From: a virus
Length of the DNA stretch: 27,820 bases
Reading direction: 5' to 3' (one strand)
IMG/VR virus record: IMGVR_UViG_3300020477_000106
Location: 1-27,820 of that record
This document shows positions 13,041-19,447 of the stretch, one piece after another. The first letter of the stretch is position 1; each line of letters starts with the position of its first letter. Under the pieces are notes generated by a model that saw only the letters and a list, made by a program, of their open reading frames with translations, had not been told where the DNA came from and ran no database searches. The position numbers and the translations under genes are program-made.

Positions 13041-13738
13041 TGTTCAACTTTTTTATCTGTTGCAACAACATTTTCTAATTTTCTAACCTTTACAATTATT
13101 TTAATTACTCGGTCTGCATAATCGTCCGTTGTAGAAAACTTGGTTAAAGTTTTAACTAACTTAATCGGATCCATAGTTTGAGTTCTTAATGCTCTAAAAT
13201 CTGAATATGCAGGATGCTCATTTAAAATCCTAATATATTCTTTTACTGATTGGCATTTGGAAGTAAATATTCTAACTCCCCAACCAGGCCATTTCTCAAT
13301 ACCTGTTGGTAATAGATACTTACCTTCTTTATCCCAAGTTCTTATACCATATAAATTATTTGCCTCTTTAGCAAATCTACTCATACCCCAACCAGACTCT
13401 AAAGCTGCTTGTGCTGTAATAAGTTCATAAGGTATCCTCTTATTTGGTTCTAAAGTAAAATTTATATAATCAATACATTTGTGCATTGCCTTAACAAATT
13501 GAACATCTGTAGAATACTCAAAAGATGGTTCTCTTAATTCCAAATCTTTTATTTTATCTATGTAATAAAGTTCTAATTGTGTATTAATTCTTTTAGTAGT
13601 AAGTTGGTTTGGATAGAAAGTTCCTGCACCAAATATAATAGTTCCTACTATTAATACAGCAAAGAAAATCTTTAAATATTTCCACGAAGTATTTAACAAT
13701 TTTTCCCAATCAAATTCTTTATTTTTTTTGTTTCCCAC
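13037..13738 (-). CDS. Membrane-anchored Bax-like glucosaminidase (GH73 type)
   Basis: A 233-residue protein starting with GTG at 13738 (GTGGGAAAC), in the end of the preceding gene. One membrane segment at residues ~22-42 (LKIFFAVLIVGTIIFGAGTF) with a basic cytoplasmic N-terminus places the rest in the periplasm. The catalytic domain has PYELITAQAALESGWGMSRF (Glu114 as the general acid candidate), ANNLYGIRTW, a W/G-rich patch, SVKEYIRILNEHPAYSDFRA and KFSTTDDYADRV, as in E. coli Bax and flagellar-type N-acetylglucosaminidases. These enzymes cut the glycan strand of peptidoglycan. A signal-anchor enzyme would resemble a SAR-type endolysin, needing no classical holin. It is followed by a chain of three small membrane proteins, suggesting a lysis or envelope cassette. 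Confidence 0.87.
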   Translation of the reverse strand: MGNKKNKEFDWEKLLNTSWKYLKIFFAVLIVGTIIFGAGTFYPNQLTTKRINTQLELYYIDKIKDLELREPSFEYSTDVQFVKAMHKCIDYINFTLEPNKRIPYELITAQAALESGWGMSRFAKEANNLYGIRTWDKEGKYLLPTGIEKWPGWGVRIFTSKCQSVKEYIRILNEHPAYSDFRALRTQTMDPIKLVKTLTKFSTTDDYADRVIKIIVKVRKLENVVATDKKVEQ

Positions 13739-14009
13739 TTAACACATCCTTTATATCTTTTATTGTTTTATTTTTATGAATTGTAATAACATACCATTTA
13801 TATCTAACTTTATGTTCATTTGCTGGACCAACATAAGGTATATCATATTCTCTTTGAAAGGTTAACAAACCGTGCAAATATAATTTAACAACATCTGCTA
13901 ATACATTACCGTCTGATTCTTCTTTCTTAATTCTTTTTGTAATAAACTGACCTTTACCTTGAATCAATTTATTCAATATATCTTTTTGTCCTTTATTTAA
14001 CTTTATCAT
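13719..14009 (-). CDS. Hypothetical, 96 aa
   Basis: Begins MIKLNKGQKDILNKLIQGKG and continues FITKRIKKEESDGNVLADVV KLYLHGLLTF, which has the helix pattern of a winged-helix N-terminus, then a strand-rich end KVRYKWYVITIHKNKTIKD. Basic overall. The frame overlaps the next gene by 20 nt and the previous by 17 nt. A DNA-binding role is a guess from the helix spacing. Confidence 0.7.
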   Translation of the reverse strand: MIKLNKGQKDILNKLIQGKGQFITKRIKKEESDGNVLADVVKLYLHGLLTFQREYDIPYVGPANEHKVRYKWYVITIHKNKTIKDIKDVLSGKQKK

Positions 14010-14205
14010 TATTTACCCTTCTCTCAGCTTCTTTAATAATTTTGTGTGTATCGGATATACTTTCTTCCTTCATTACACCTTCTGCTCTAATCTTATCCAT
14101 TTCTTTTCTAACATACTCTTGGTGCCTAGAAGATTGCATAGATGATTCTAATTCTTCTTTTTGTGATTCTAAAGTTTCAACTTTTATAGATTTATTATAA
14201 ATCAT
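13993..14205 (-). CDS. Hypothetical helical protein, 70 aa
   Basis: ATG at 14205 preceded by TGGAG; product MIYNKSIKVETLESQKEELE, SSMQSSRHQEYVRKEMDKIR, AEGVMKEESISDTHKIIKEA, ERRVNNDKVK. It is one long charged helix/coiled coil with Gln, Glu and Lys repeats. The TTG-started longer frame would lack an SD. It overlaps both neighbours by 11-17 nt. No family recognised. Confidence 0.65.
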   Translation of the reverse strand: MIYNKSIKVETLESQKEELESSMQSSRHQEYVRKEMDKIRAEGVMKEESISDTHKIIKEAERRVNNDKVK

Positions 14206-14545
14206 ATTTCTCCACAATCTTTCTATATTTTTTTAAATTCTCTGGTTTAACTTCTCTATCACACATTACGCAAATTTCTTTTTTTGGCAATTCCCATTTC
14301 ATCTTTTTTGCAATATACCAAACTACGGTATCTCTATTCTTAATTAAATATTCTGCCGATTCATAATCTTCACCTTCTGGATGAATATGTCCATCTTCGT
14401 CCCTATAAAAAGTATAGGTCTTACCATCATAGTTTATTTTTTTTGCTTCATTTAATTTCATTTTAATTTGCTCTTCTGGAGTATGAAAATTTGTAATTTT
14501 ATTATTTTCTAATATCTTTAATACTTCTTTTTTATTATTGGGCAT
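14195..14545 (-). CDS. Hypothetical, 116 aa, one CxxC
   Basis: MPNNKKEVLKILENNKITNF, then HTPEEQIKMKLNEAKKINYDGKTYTFYRDEDGHIHPEGEDYESAEY in the middle. The C-terminal KKEICVMCDREVKPENLKKYR has a CxxC (CVMC) that could be half of a zinc ribbon or a redox site; no partner Cys is present, so a dimer would be needed. The start overlaps the upstream gene by 11 nt. Confidence 0.65.
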   Translation of the reverse strand: MPNNKKEVLKILENNKITNFHTPEEQIKMKLNEAKKINYDGKTYTFYRDEDGHIHPEGEDYESAEYLIKNRDTVVWYIAKKMKWELPKKEICVMCDREVKPENLKKYRKIVEKYDL

Positions 14546-14822
14546 TTATTTTTTGTACATAATAATCATACGATTCTTTATCAAATCTTTTTTGTGTGAA
14601 TATTAATGTTCTATCCTTTAATAGTTCTTTATAACCTTTAAATATTTTTTTACTAGTTCTGCCTGGGAAATTGTCTAGGATATCTTTATGTAAGTATCCT
14701 GTATAATAGCACTTTCTTTGTGGGTGGGACCCTTGTGCTGTATCATATATGATTTTAATACCTTTACGAATATTATCTTTCACAAAATCATCAATAAAAT
14801 TTTTTTCAATTATTTCTTTCAT
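14535..14822 (-). CDS. Hypothetical, 95 aa
   Basis: A basic mixed protein: MKEIIEKNFIDDFVKDNIRK, then KIIYDTAQGSHPQRKCYYTG, YLHKDILDNFPGRTSKKIFK and an end rich in Phe, Tyr and Lys. QGSHPQRKCYYTGYL looks like a conserved core, but no family comes to mind. Encoded between two operon neighbours with an 11-nt overlap downstream and 17 nt upstream gap to the SprT-like gene. Confidence 0.65.
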   Translation of the reverse strand: MKEIIEKNFIDDFVKDNIRKGIKIIYDTAQGSHPQRKCYYTGYLHKDILDNFPGRTSKKIFKGYKELLKDRTLIFTQKRFDKESYDYYVQKINAQ

Positions 14823-14839
14823 AACAAAAACTGATATTA

Positions 14840-15247
14840 TTAAATATCAAGTCCAACATAATTTAATTTTGGTCTAAATGAATAAAACAACGCATTATGG
14901 TTGCCTGTATCTCCTTTTAAATTCATTTGATACAAATGGATCATTTCGTGAGCCAGTGTATCTAAAAATTCTTTTTTATTCTTGTATTTTGGTAACATAT
15001 GTAAATGGTAAACTCTAGTTCCTTTTCTTGCCCATTCATATTGTACCACTTCACCTTTACATCTTAAATTTTTAATCTTAATATCATTGAAGGCATCCAA
15101 CATACCATCAAAAATAGCGTCATTAAGTATTCTAAAATACTTTTTAATATCCGAATATTTGGTAATGTACTGCCTACTAATATTAGCAGTTTCATTTTTA
15201 AGTTTTTTCTTAACTCTTAATTTAAATTTTTTAGTAATTTTTTTCAC
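14840..15247 (-). CDS. SprT-like zinc metalloprotease
   Basis: A 135-residue protein with GTG start at 15247 (SD AAGGGGGAG; GTGA overlap with the small gene upstream). The central LDTLAHEMIHLYQM has the HExxH zinc/catalytic motif (His100, Glu101, His104) followed by GNHNALF with His117 as the probable third ligand; AIFDGMLDAFNDIKIKN upstream matches the SprT-domain beginning. SprT-like proteins (for example eukaryotic Spartan) act on DNA-protein crosslinks; bacterial and phage homologues are poorly characterised. No zinc-ribbon C-terminus is present, so it is a minimal version. Basic N-terminus (KKFKLRVKKKLKNE) may bind DNA. Confidence 0.8.
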   Translation of the reverse strand: MKKITKKFKLRVKKKLKNETANISRQYITKYSDIKKYFRILNDAIFDGMLDAFNDIKIKNLRCKGEVVQYEWARKGTRVYHLHMLPKYKNKKEFLDTLAHEMIHLYQMNLKGDTGNHNALFYSFRPKLNYVGLDI

Positions 15248-15375
15248 TTATTCTCCCCCTTGTAAGTATAAAATAAACCAACTAACAAACATCCCAGTAT
15301 GATTATAAACAAATCTTTAGGGATTATAGCATATATAATTTGAAGCGCTTCGTAAATGACACTAAATACATCCAT
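15244..15375 (-). CDS. Small membrane protein, 43 aa
   Basis: ATG at 15375 lies 14 nt inside the preceding gene; TGA at 15246-15244 overlaps the GTG of the SprT-like gene. Product: MDVFSVIYEALQIIYAIIPK, DLFIIILGCLLVGLFYTYKG, ENK. Two hydrophobic stretches (residues ~4-18 and ~21-38) suggest a hairpin or one membrane span. Coupling at both ends is the evidence for expression. Function unknown. Confidence 0.65.
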   Translation of the reverse strand: MDVFSVIYEALQIIYAIIPKDLFIIILGCLLVGLFYTYKGENK

Positions 15376-15700
15376 TGGAACTTCCCTTCAACTCCTCACA
15401 CTTTCTAATTTCATCTGCTTTTATTCTTAAATCAGCAGCAATAAAATCTAAAATGTTTGGCAAATTCTTCTGTAGTATTTGCGTCAACTCAATTGTATAA
15501 TTGTAAGCAAGTGTTTCAAGTTCTTTTTCAAGGACTTTCAACATTTCTTCCTGATTACCTTTTACAACCTCGGTGATAATATGACCTGTTAATTGGTCAT
15601 TAGCCTGAGCCTTATCCCAAGGATTAAATGGATTGATTAAAGCACATACCCAAAAGTAGGCAATAAAGAATCCGATTATCAATGTTTTTGTCTTTTTCAT
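15362..15700 (-). CDS. Secreted or membrane-anchored helical protein, 112 aa
   Basis: MKKTKTLIIGFFIAYFWVCA at the N-terminus is a basic-then-hydrophobic export signal; the charged rest (NQEEMLKVLEKELETLAYNY, LDFIAADLRIKADEIRKCEE) is predicted helical, ending with two Cys. A cleavage site may lie after KAQA (residue ~33); otherwise it is a signal-anchor. Preceded by a late octamer (15705) four nt before the ATG and sharing an unusual leader with the gene at 20209. No family recognised. Confidence 0.7.
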   Translation of the reverse strand: MKKTKTLIIGFFIAYFWVCALINPFNPWDKAQANDQLTGHIITEVVKGNQEEMLKVLEKELETLAYNYTIELTQILQKNLPNILDFIAADLRIKADEIRKCEELKGSSNGCI

Positions 15701-15727
15701 AATATATTTATTTCTCTCACTTTCTTA
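15698..15727. repeat. Leader element shared with 20207-20233
   Basis: The minus-strand sequence from TAAGAAAGTGAGAG to the ATG at 15700 (ending ATATATTATG) recurs before the ATG at 20209. The two copies share TAAGAAAGTGAGAG (14 nt) and ATATATTATG, differing by three bases inserted in between (AATAAAT against AATA). No canonical Shine-Dalgarno is present in either copy. Confidence 0.6.
15705..15712 (-). promoter_or_regulatory. T4-type late promoter (AATAAATA)
   Basis: AATAAATA on the minus strand, four bases before the ATG at 15700; it is part of the leader element repeated at 20207, where the octamer is broken. Confidence 0.45.
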
Positions 15728-15794
15728 CTCCAAGCTATCAGATTCTAGTACATATTGCAAGCATTATTCCTTCGCATAAACACTAGGTTTTTTG

Positions 15795-15836
15795 ATAGGG
15801 ACAAGACAAATGTTCTCTATTTGTTCTCGTCCCTAT
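15795..15836. terminator. Long imperfect hairpin after the DUF6433-like gene
   Basis: ATAGGGAC (15795-15802) pairs exactly with GTCCCTAT (15829-15836), continued by AGACAAAT against ATTTGTTCT with one bulge, giving about 16 pairs. No T-run follows on the minus strand, so it may be a processing or stability hairpin rather than a simple terminator. It contains two TGTTCTC copies 11 nt apart. Confidence 0.5.
15811..15828. repeat. TGTTCTC tandem motif (11-nt spacing), copy A
   Basis: TGTTCTC at 15811-15817 and again at 15822-15828, the same spacing as at 23841/23852. Eleven bases is about one helical turn, as for operator half-sites. Confidence 0.5.
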
Positions 15837-15847
15837 AATTCTAATTT

Positions 15848-16333
15848 CTACTTATTTCTTGTATATGAATCGTTCCAATCAAATGCTTCTTTTACACATT
15901 CCGCTGTTAATCCTTTATATACTTTGTTAAGATTCTTTTCCTTAACTGCAATTAGGACTTTTGCGTCATCAGCGTGTAGAGATTCTAACATCTGAATAAA
16001 CATAGTTTCTTTTTTAGTCTTTGATAAAGTAGCTGCACCATCCACAAAGTAATATAATCTTCTTGCTTCTGTGTATAGTGTGGTATGTTCCGTACCAGCT
16101 GGGGCATCATTTTCCGAATAAGGTGGGGTGCCTTCTGGTAAGTCCCATTTGATTTTTGGGTCAAATGCTCCTTTAAGAATCTGTCTTAAAGGTTGACTAT
16201 CGTTTTCACGCAAAACGGCAACCTTTTTAGGTTTGTCTTTTGCATTATTCACTTTTGTTAGTATTTCACTAATCAATGGAGCACTAGAGCCTGCTGTTTG
16301 TAAATTATTCAAAGCTGCTGTTGTATTAGCCAT
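15848..16333 (-). CDS. DUF6433-like protein of marine T4-like phages
   Basis: A 161-residue protein. The blocks LISEILTKVNNAKDKPKKVA, VLRENDSQPLRQILKGAFDP, EGTPPYSENDAPAGTEHTTL and TKKETMFIQMLESLHADDAK, then LNKVYKGLTAECVKEAFDWN are, by recall, those of DUF6433, a family found in cyanophages and pelagiphages. Predicted helical and soluble; function unknown. SD AAGGAGAAC precedes the ATG at 16333. It is followed by a strong hairpin (15795) and is probably well expressed; abundance-type features are consistent with a structural or takeover protein, which is inference. Confidence 0.8.
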   Translation of the reverse strand: MANTTAALNNLQTAGSSAPLISEILTKVNNAKDKPKKVAVLRENDSQPLRQILKGAFDPKIKWDLPEGTPPYSENDAPAGTEHTTLYTEARRLYYFVDGAATLSKTKKETMFIQMLESLHADDAKVLIAVKEKNLNKVYKGLTAECVKEAFDWNDSYTRNK

Positions 16334-16335
16334 AA

Positions 16336-16623
16336 CTATTTGTTCTCCTTCTTTTTTTCAAATATGATAGTTTCATTACCATCATTATCATTTCCGGTTG
16401 TCTTAAAAATGAAATCTTTACCATACTCTTTATTATTTAGGCGTCCTTGTTGGTTCGCATATATACACGCAGCTTCAACTACATCATATCCTGCATTAAG
16501 GCCACCGCCTTCGCCTTGTTCTTTGTTAATTTCAGCTGAGTATGATTGTCTTTGTGTTAAGGCAGAAACCTTATTTTCTGAAATTTCACTATCTTTAAAT
16601 TTATTTTTCACTTCGTATGCCAT
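16336..16623 (-). CDS. Hypothetical, 95 aa
   Basis: MAYEVKNKFKDSEISENKVS, then ALTQRQSYSAEINKEQGEGG and GLNAGYDVVEAACIYANQQG, FIFKTTGNDNDGNETIIFEK. Polar with a Gly-rich loop; two nucleotides separate it from the DUF6433-like gene, so they share an mRNA. A possible late octamer and a GC-rich leader hairpin lie upstream. No family recognised. Confidence 0.7.
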   Translation of the reverse strand: MAYEVKNKFKDSEISENKVSALTQRQSYSAEINKEQGEGGGLNAGYDVVEAACIYANQQGRLNNKEYGKDFIFKTTGNDNDGNETIIFEKKKENK

Positions 16624-16646
16624 ATAATTCTTTTTCTTTAACTTTT

Positions 16647-16680
16647 GGGGGCGGTTACTACCGCTAGCGTTCGCCGCCCC
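16647..16680. promoter_or_regulatory. GC-rich hairpin in the leader of the 95-aa gene
   Basis: GGGGCGG (16648-16654) pairs with CCGCCCC (16674-16680) around a 19-nt loop that holds the palindrome CGCTAGCG. It is the most GC-rich spot of its neighbourhood. On the minus strand it follows the stop at 16701 and precedes the ATG at 16623; A's rather than T's follow it, so it is not a standard terminator. Confidence 0.6.
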
Positions 16681-16687
16681 ACAAAAC

Positions 16688-16695
16688 TATTTATG
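16688..16695 (-). promoter_or_regulatory. Possible late promoter (CATAAATA)
   Basis: CATAAATA on the minus strand; the predicted start (16682) would put the GC-rich hairpin at the very 5' end of the mRNA for the genes at 16623 and 16333. One mismatch from the T4 octamer. Confidence 0.35.
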
Positions 16696-16700
16696 CGTTA

Positions 16701-17042
16701 TTACGCATTGTGGTATGAGTACGGAGTACCATACAATTTTTTGATTCCAGCAGCGACAATTGCTTTAGTCGGTGTGCCAAGTCTGTAAGATGTACCTCTA
16801 GCAGATTTGTTAATATATATCATATTACCTTCTGCTCTTAAAGTATCAACCAACGCTCTTGGTGATGTTAAATCGAATCTGTTTCTTAAAGTTTTCCAAG
16901 AAACATCAACGCCTTTAGATAAAAGGTTCATAACCTTTGTTCTTTTAGACATTCTTTTTCTGCCTTTTACAGCAGTTCTTTGAACAGATTTTACTTTTAC
17001 AAGTTTATCTGGTCCAAGTATAAAATTAAATAATTTTCTCAT
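16701..17042 (-). CDS. Small basic HTH DNA-binding protein conserved in marine T4-like phages
   Basis: A 113-residue, highly basic protein: MRKLFNFILGPDKLVKVKSV, QRTAVKGRKRMSKRTKVMNL, then a helix-turn-helix-like SKGVDVSWKTLRNRFDLTSP RALVDTLRAEG, followed by IYINKSARGTSYRLGTP (a wing-like beta hairpin) and IVAAGIKKLYG. The middle has the form of a winged helix and the N-terminus an RKR-rich DNA contact arm. I recall near-identical proteins in cyanophages and pelagiphages; they may compact or mark DNA or act as regulators. SD AAGGAG lies 10 nt before the ATG at 17042. Confidence 0.82.
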   Translation of the reverse strand: MRKLFNFILGPDKLVKVKSVQRTAVKGRKRMSKRTKVMNLLSKGVDVSWKTLRNRFDLTSPRALVDTLRAEGNMIYINKSARGTSYRLGTPTKAIVAAGIKKLYGTPYSYHNA

Positions 17043-17118
17043 TATAAAATTTCTCCTTCTTTAATTTAGGTATCTTGTTAAGTTTGATATGTATGGTGAT
17101 ACCTTTGACCATACACAT
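17023..17118 (-). CDS. Possible 31-aa basic peptide (start ambiguous)
   Basis: A frame from ATG at 17118 (or 17112) ends 20 nt inside the HTH gene; product MCMVKGITIHIKLNKIPKLK then KEKFYNEKII. Only a weak GGA lies upstream and the start is inside a perfect 8-bp hairpin (17090-17115). Listed because most gaps of this size in the window hold a gene; it could equally be chance. Confidence 0.25.
17090..17115. promoter_or_regulatory. Hairpin upstream of the HTH gene
   Basis: TGTATGGT (17090-17097) and ACCATACA (17108-17115) form a perfect eight-pair stem with a 10-nt loop in the 98-nt gap between two genes. No T-run, so a leader or processing structure is more likely than termination. Confidence 0.5.
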
Positions 17119-17140
17119 ATTCCAAAGTGCTTTATGGAAT

Positions 17141-17575
17141 TCATTTTAAAGGTAAGTTCTCATAATCAATAACAAAATTGAATAGAGCCTTTCCTTTTTT
17201 ATGGGACACAACACACTTGTCCACAATTTTTTGTAAATTATGTTTGTTACCCACATATCTAGCAAGCATACTCTTAATAGATTCATTTACTAGTTTAAAA
17301 TCTTTCATCAATATAGGATTTTGTAATTGGACTTTTTCTTCGTGTAAATATCTCATTATCACGGTACAAATATCATCAACACATTGTTGAACATATATTT
17401 GGTTATGTATTTGTTTAATCTGTTTTTCAGTTTTAGGATCAATTTTACTTCTTGCTTTATTCAAATCTTTTATTCTATGAAATGGAAAGAATACTACATT
17501 ATCTTTCATATGTGGTTTTTTATTGTCCTGATTATTATTATCTTCAGCCATACTTCCTAAACTTTGTTCGTTCAT
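17141..17575 (-). CDS. Conserved hypothetical of marine T4-like phages, 144 aa
   Basis: Starts at the ATG at 17575 (MNEQSLGSMAEDNNNQDNKK). An Asn/Asp-rich N-terminus leads to VVFFPFHRIKDLNKARSKID and a helical domain VQQCVDDICTVIMRYLHEEK, MKDFKLVNESIKSMLARYVG, ending in IVDKCVVSHKKG and FNFVIDYENLP. The pattern is familiar from cyanophage hypotheticals but I cannot name a function. Six nt after the glutaredoxin stop. Confidence 0.7.
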   Translation of the reverse strand: MNEQSLGSMAEDNNNQDNKKPHMKDNVVFFPFHRIKDLNKARSKIDPKTEKQIKQIHNQIYVQQCVDDICTVIMRYLHEEKVQLQNPILMKDFKLVNESIKSMLARYVGNKHNLQKIVDKCVVSHKKGKALFNFVIDYENLPLK

Positions 17576-17581
17576 AAACAA

Positions 17582-17860
17582 TTATAATATTTCGCCTCTA
17601 AAATTTACCAATTTTTGTTTTTCAAAATATTCTACTAATTGATTATATCCGCCTATTAAATCTCCGTTTATTTTTATTTGTGGCATTGCCCGAACGGTTT
17701 TGCCTAATTCTTTAAATAGTTCCTCTATGTTTTTAAATTCTGTTTCAAAATTCTTTTCCTTAAAAGAATAACCAAGGCCTTTTAGCAAGGCCTTAGCCTT
17801 ATTGCAATAAATACAATTATTTTTTGTGTACACAATTATATTATTAATTTGTGCTTCCAT
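17582..17860 (-). CDS. Glutaredoxin
   Basis: From the ATG at 17860 (MEAQINNIIVYTKNNCIYCN) with SD AGGA it encodes 92 residues. The active site CIYC (Cys16, Cys19), cis-Pro AMPQIKING and GG-YNQL near the end are the canonical glutaredoxin motifs (thioredoxin fold, glutathione-dependent). It most likely reduces ribonucleotide reductase or other phage enzymes for nucleotide synthesis, as T4 NrdC does. The longer frame seen upstream would overlap the lipoprotein gene by 89 nt and lacks an SD; the chosen start overlaps by 17 nt. Confidence 0.92.
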   Translation of the reverse strand: MEAQINNIIVYTKNNCIYCNKAKALLKGLGYSFKEKNFETEFKNIEELFKELGKTVRAMPQIKINGDLIGGYNQLVEYFEKQKLVNFRGEIL

Positions 17861-18467
17861 TGTCTGTTTCCTGTTCAATAGACTCATATGCTTCTGTTGC
17901 TTTTTTCTTAAGCTCAAAAGCATCCACAACATCTATTACAGCGTAGTTATACATTTTGTTAAACTCGCCTAGAGGTAGTCTTAAACCTATCCACGCACGG
18001 TAGTAACCATTTTTCGTCATAGTTACCTCCTGAGCAAATACTTCATAACCTCTCACAGGTGTACTATCAATGATATTTACCAACACGGTTTCTACATCCG
18101 ACACTACGGTTTTCGTATGTGTCTTACCCAATTCAGTTATGAATATTTTTGCTTTCTTATTCATTTCACCTTTGATGATGTCGGCCAATTCAGCTTTCGC
18201 TACAAGCTTTGCCTTCTCAATCGCAAGTTCTAAACTAGGGGATACAGATGTTCCAACGCCGTATATACATTGCTTACTTTTAGTTTTACCAAAAGTCTTT
18301 TTATCACACGCCTTTTTCTCAGCGATGTCTGCCATATACCACGCAGGTACTTTATTAATTACTTTATTCTTTTCTTGCTTAATTGTATAAGTTTTATTTG
18401 CACAATTAGTCAACATTAAAGTAGCTAATAGTATCATTGTGTATTTTAATATCTTACTTTTTGACAT
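17844..18467 (-). CDS. LPP20-like lipoprotein
   Basis: A 207-residue lipoprotein: MSKSKILKYTMILLATLMLT with lipobox LTNC (Cys22). The mature part has VPAWYMADIAEKK and IYGVGTSVSPSLELAIEKAK LVAKAELADIIKGE, the typical pattern of LPP20/FlgP-type outer-membrane lipoproteins (PxWxx ... GxGxS ... A-rich helix), then a beta-strand part RGYEVFAQEVTMTKNGYYRA. The sigma-70 promoter 18490-18518 precedes it, so it is probably made early, which suits a protein that changes the host surface. It overlaps the 55-aa membrane gene upstream by 14 nt. Confidence 0.78.
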   Translation of the reverse strand: MSKSKILKYTMILLATLMLTNCANKTYTIKQEKNKVINKVPAWYMADIAEKKACDKKTFGKTKSKQCIYGVGTSVSPSLELAIEKAKLVAKAELADIIKGEMNKKAKIFITELGKTHTKTVVSDVETVLVNIIDSTPVRGYEVFAQEVTMTKNGYYRAWIGLRLPLGEFNKMYNYAVIDVVDAFELKKKATEAYESIEQETDNGSTN

Positions 18468-18621
18468 TATTTTTCACCTTCCCTATTATATTATATACTG
18501 ATTGCTTTGTTTTGTCAACAAGCTGATGTTTTTCAACAAAGTTTGTTGCAGGATTCCAACTGAATGCAATCAAAATCCAGATGGTCCCTAATGTAAATAT
18601 AGATTTTATCAAACTAAACAT
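18454..18621 (-). CDS. Small membrane protein, 55 aa
   Basis: ATG at 18621, four nt after the upstream stop; TAA 14 nt inside the lipoprotein gene. Product MFSLIKSIFTLGTIWILIAF, SWNPATNFVEKHQLVDKTKQ, SVYNIIGKVKNNVKK. One membrane helix (residues ~4-22), then a basic soluble tail that would be periplasmic or cytoplasmic. The promoter for the lipoprotein lies within its coding region. Confidence 0.6.
   Translation of the reverse strand: MFSLIKSIFTLGTIWILIAFSWNPATNFVEKHQLVDKTKQSVYNIIGKVKNNVKK
18490..18518 (-). promoter_or_regulatory. Sigma-70 promoter (TTGACA-17-TATAAT) for the lipoprotein gene
   Basis: Minus strand -35 TTGACA 18513-18518, -10 TATAAT 18490-18495, spacer 17. The predicted start leaves about 16 nt with SD GAAGG before the ATG at 18467. 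Confidence 0.82.
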
Positions 18622-18624
18622 AAT

Positions 18625-19221
18625 CTAATTTATTACCTCCCATTTACCGTCAGGCGATAAACATACATCACCTGGCTTTTTAAACAATGATTTTGGTTTT
18701 GCATATTTCCTGCAATACAACGGTACATTGTCATCCGTATAGTAGAATTCCGCAAATAATTCCCAGTAACCTGGTTTCTTGGCCTTCTCTAATTCTATTT
18801 GTAATTTCAATTCTTCAATTTCTTGTTTATATGTTAAACCATATTTCGTATCTGAGCAATGCAATTCTTCTCTTTTAATAATTTCATCTTCTTCGGTTTG
18901 TCTTATAACAATGGTAACAAAACACCATTGTCCATCTGGAGTAACCCAACGCTCTTGCACATCACTCTTTAAAATATTTTTATCTTTAGTATTCAACTTA
19001 ACTTTTTTAATATTCAAAACTTCATTACCTGTATCTATCTCAAAGGATCCATTATCTATTCCTGTAATAACTTTAACCTCACCTTTTTTGATTGAATCAA
19101 ATACTTCTTTATTTAAATCACAATCAACACAAGCGTTCGCTTTATTAGCACTCCAAAAGACTAATATTATAATACTTAAAATAAAAGTCATCATCAATTT
19201 AATATATGTACTAAATTTCAT
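18625..19221 (-). CDS. Exported protein with 17-kDa-antigen-like C-terminus
   Basis: From ATG at 19221 (SD AAAGGAA at good distance) 198 residues: a hydrophobic signal YIKLMMTFILSIIILVFWSA with probable cleavage near ANA (residue ~30), then CVDCDLNKEVFDSI. Two similar blocks follow, VTPDGQWCFVTIVI and CLSPDGKWEVIN at the very end, around a coiled charged part. The C-terminal pattern CRKY...C-x-SPDGKWEV parallels the end of the Rickettsia-type 17-kDa surface antigens (CR...AC-x-x-DGxWxI). The protein is soluble periplasmic or anchored. Belongs to the envelope cluster 17844-20759. Confidence 0.65.
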   Translation of the reverse strand: MKFSTYIKLMMTFILSIIILVFWSANKANACVDCDLNKEVFDSIKKGEVKVITGIDNGSFEIDTGNEVLNIKKVKLNTKDKNILKSDVQERWVTPDGQWCFVTIVIRQTEEDEIIKREELHCSDTKYGLTYKQEIEELKLQIELEKAKKPGYWELFAEFYYTDDNVPLYCRKYAKPKSLFKKPGDVCLSPDGKWEVIN

Positions 19222-19447
19222 AATCATTTCCTTTGTTTAAAAATTTAAATCTCGGTATTAGATTCCATTCTTTTTCATCACCATCTTTAACATTACCTTG
19301 TCCCTTAAATTCTCCTTTTAATGCCTCAAATAAACTATGTCCCCATCCTTTTAATTCTGTTTGTTTAGGTTCAGGTTTATTTGCACATCCTAATAAAATA
19401 AATGCAAGTATAAAACATATTATAAATGCAATCCAAAAATTCCTCAT
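19211..19447 (-). CDS. Small lipoprotein, 78 aa
   Basis: MRNFWIAFIICFILAFILLG ends in the lipobox LLGC (Cys21). The mature part is short and polar (ANKPEPKQTELKGWGHSLFE, EGKEW region, end GNDYEI). The ATG overlaps the preceding stop (ATGA) and has GGAG upstream; the stop lies 11 nt inside the next gene. A membrane-tethered peptide with about 58 mature residues; function unknown. Confidence 0.72.
   Translation of the reverse strand: MRNFWIAFIICFILAFILLGCANKPEPKQTELKGWGHSLFEALKGEFKGQGNVKDGDEKEWNLIPRFKFLNKGNDYEI

Noticed and set aside
15795-15836. Standard rho-independent terminator
   Set aside because: The hairpin is strong but lacks a T-run on the transcribed strand, so it is kept only as a hairpin of uncertain role.
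18779-19240. Long plus-strand frame (153 codons) opposite the exported protein gene
   Set aside because: Antisense to a gene with signal peptide, Shine-Dalgarno and operon coupling; no plus-strand promoter nearby.
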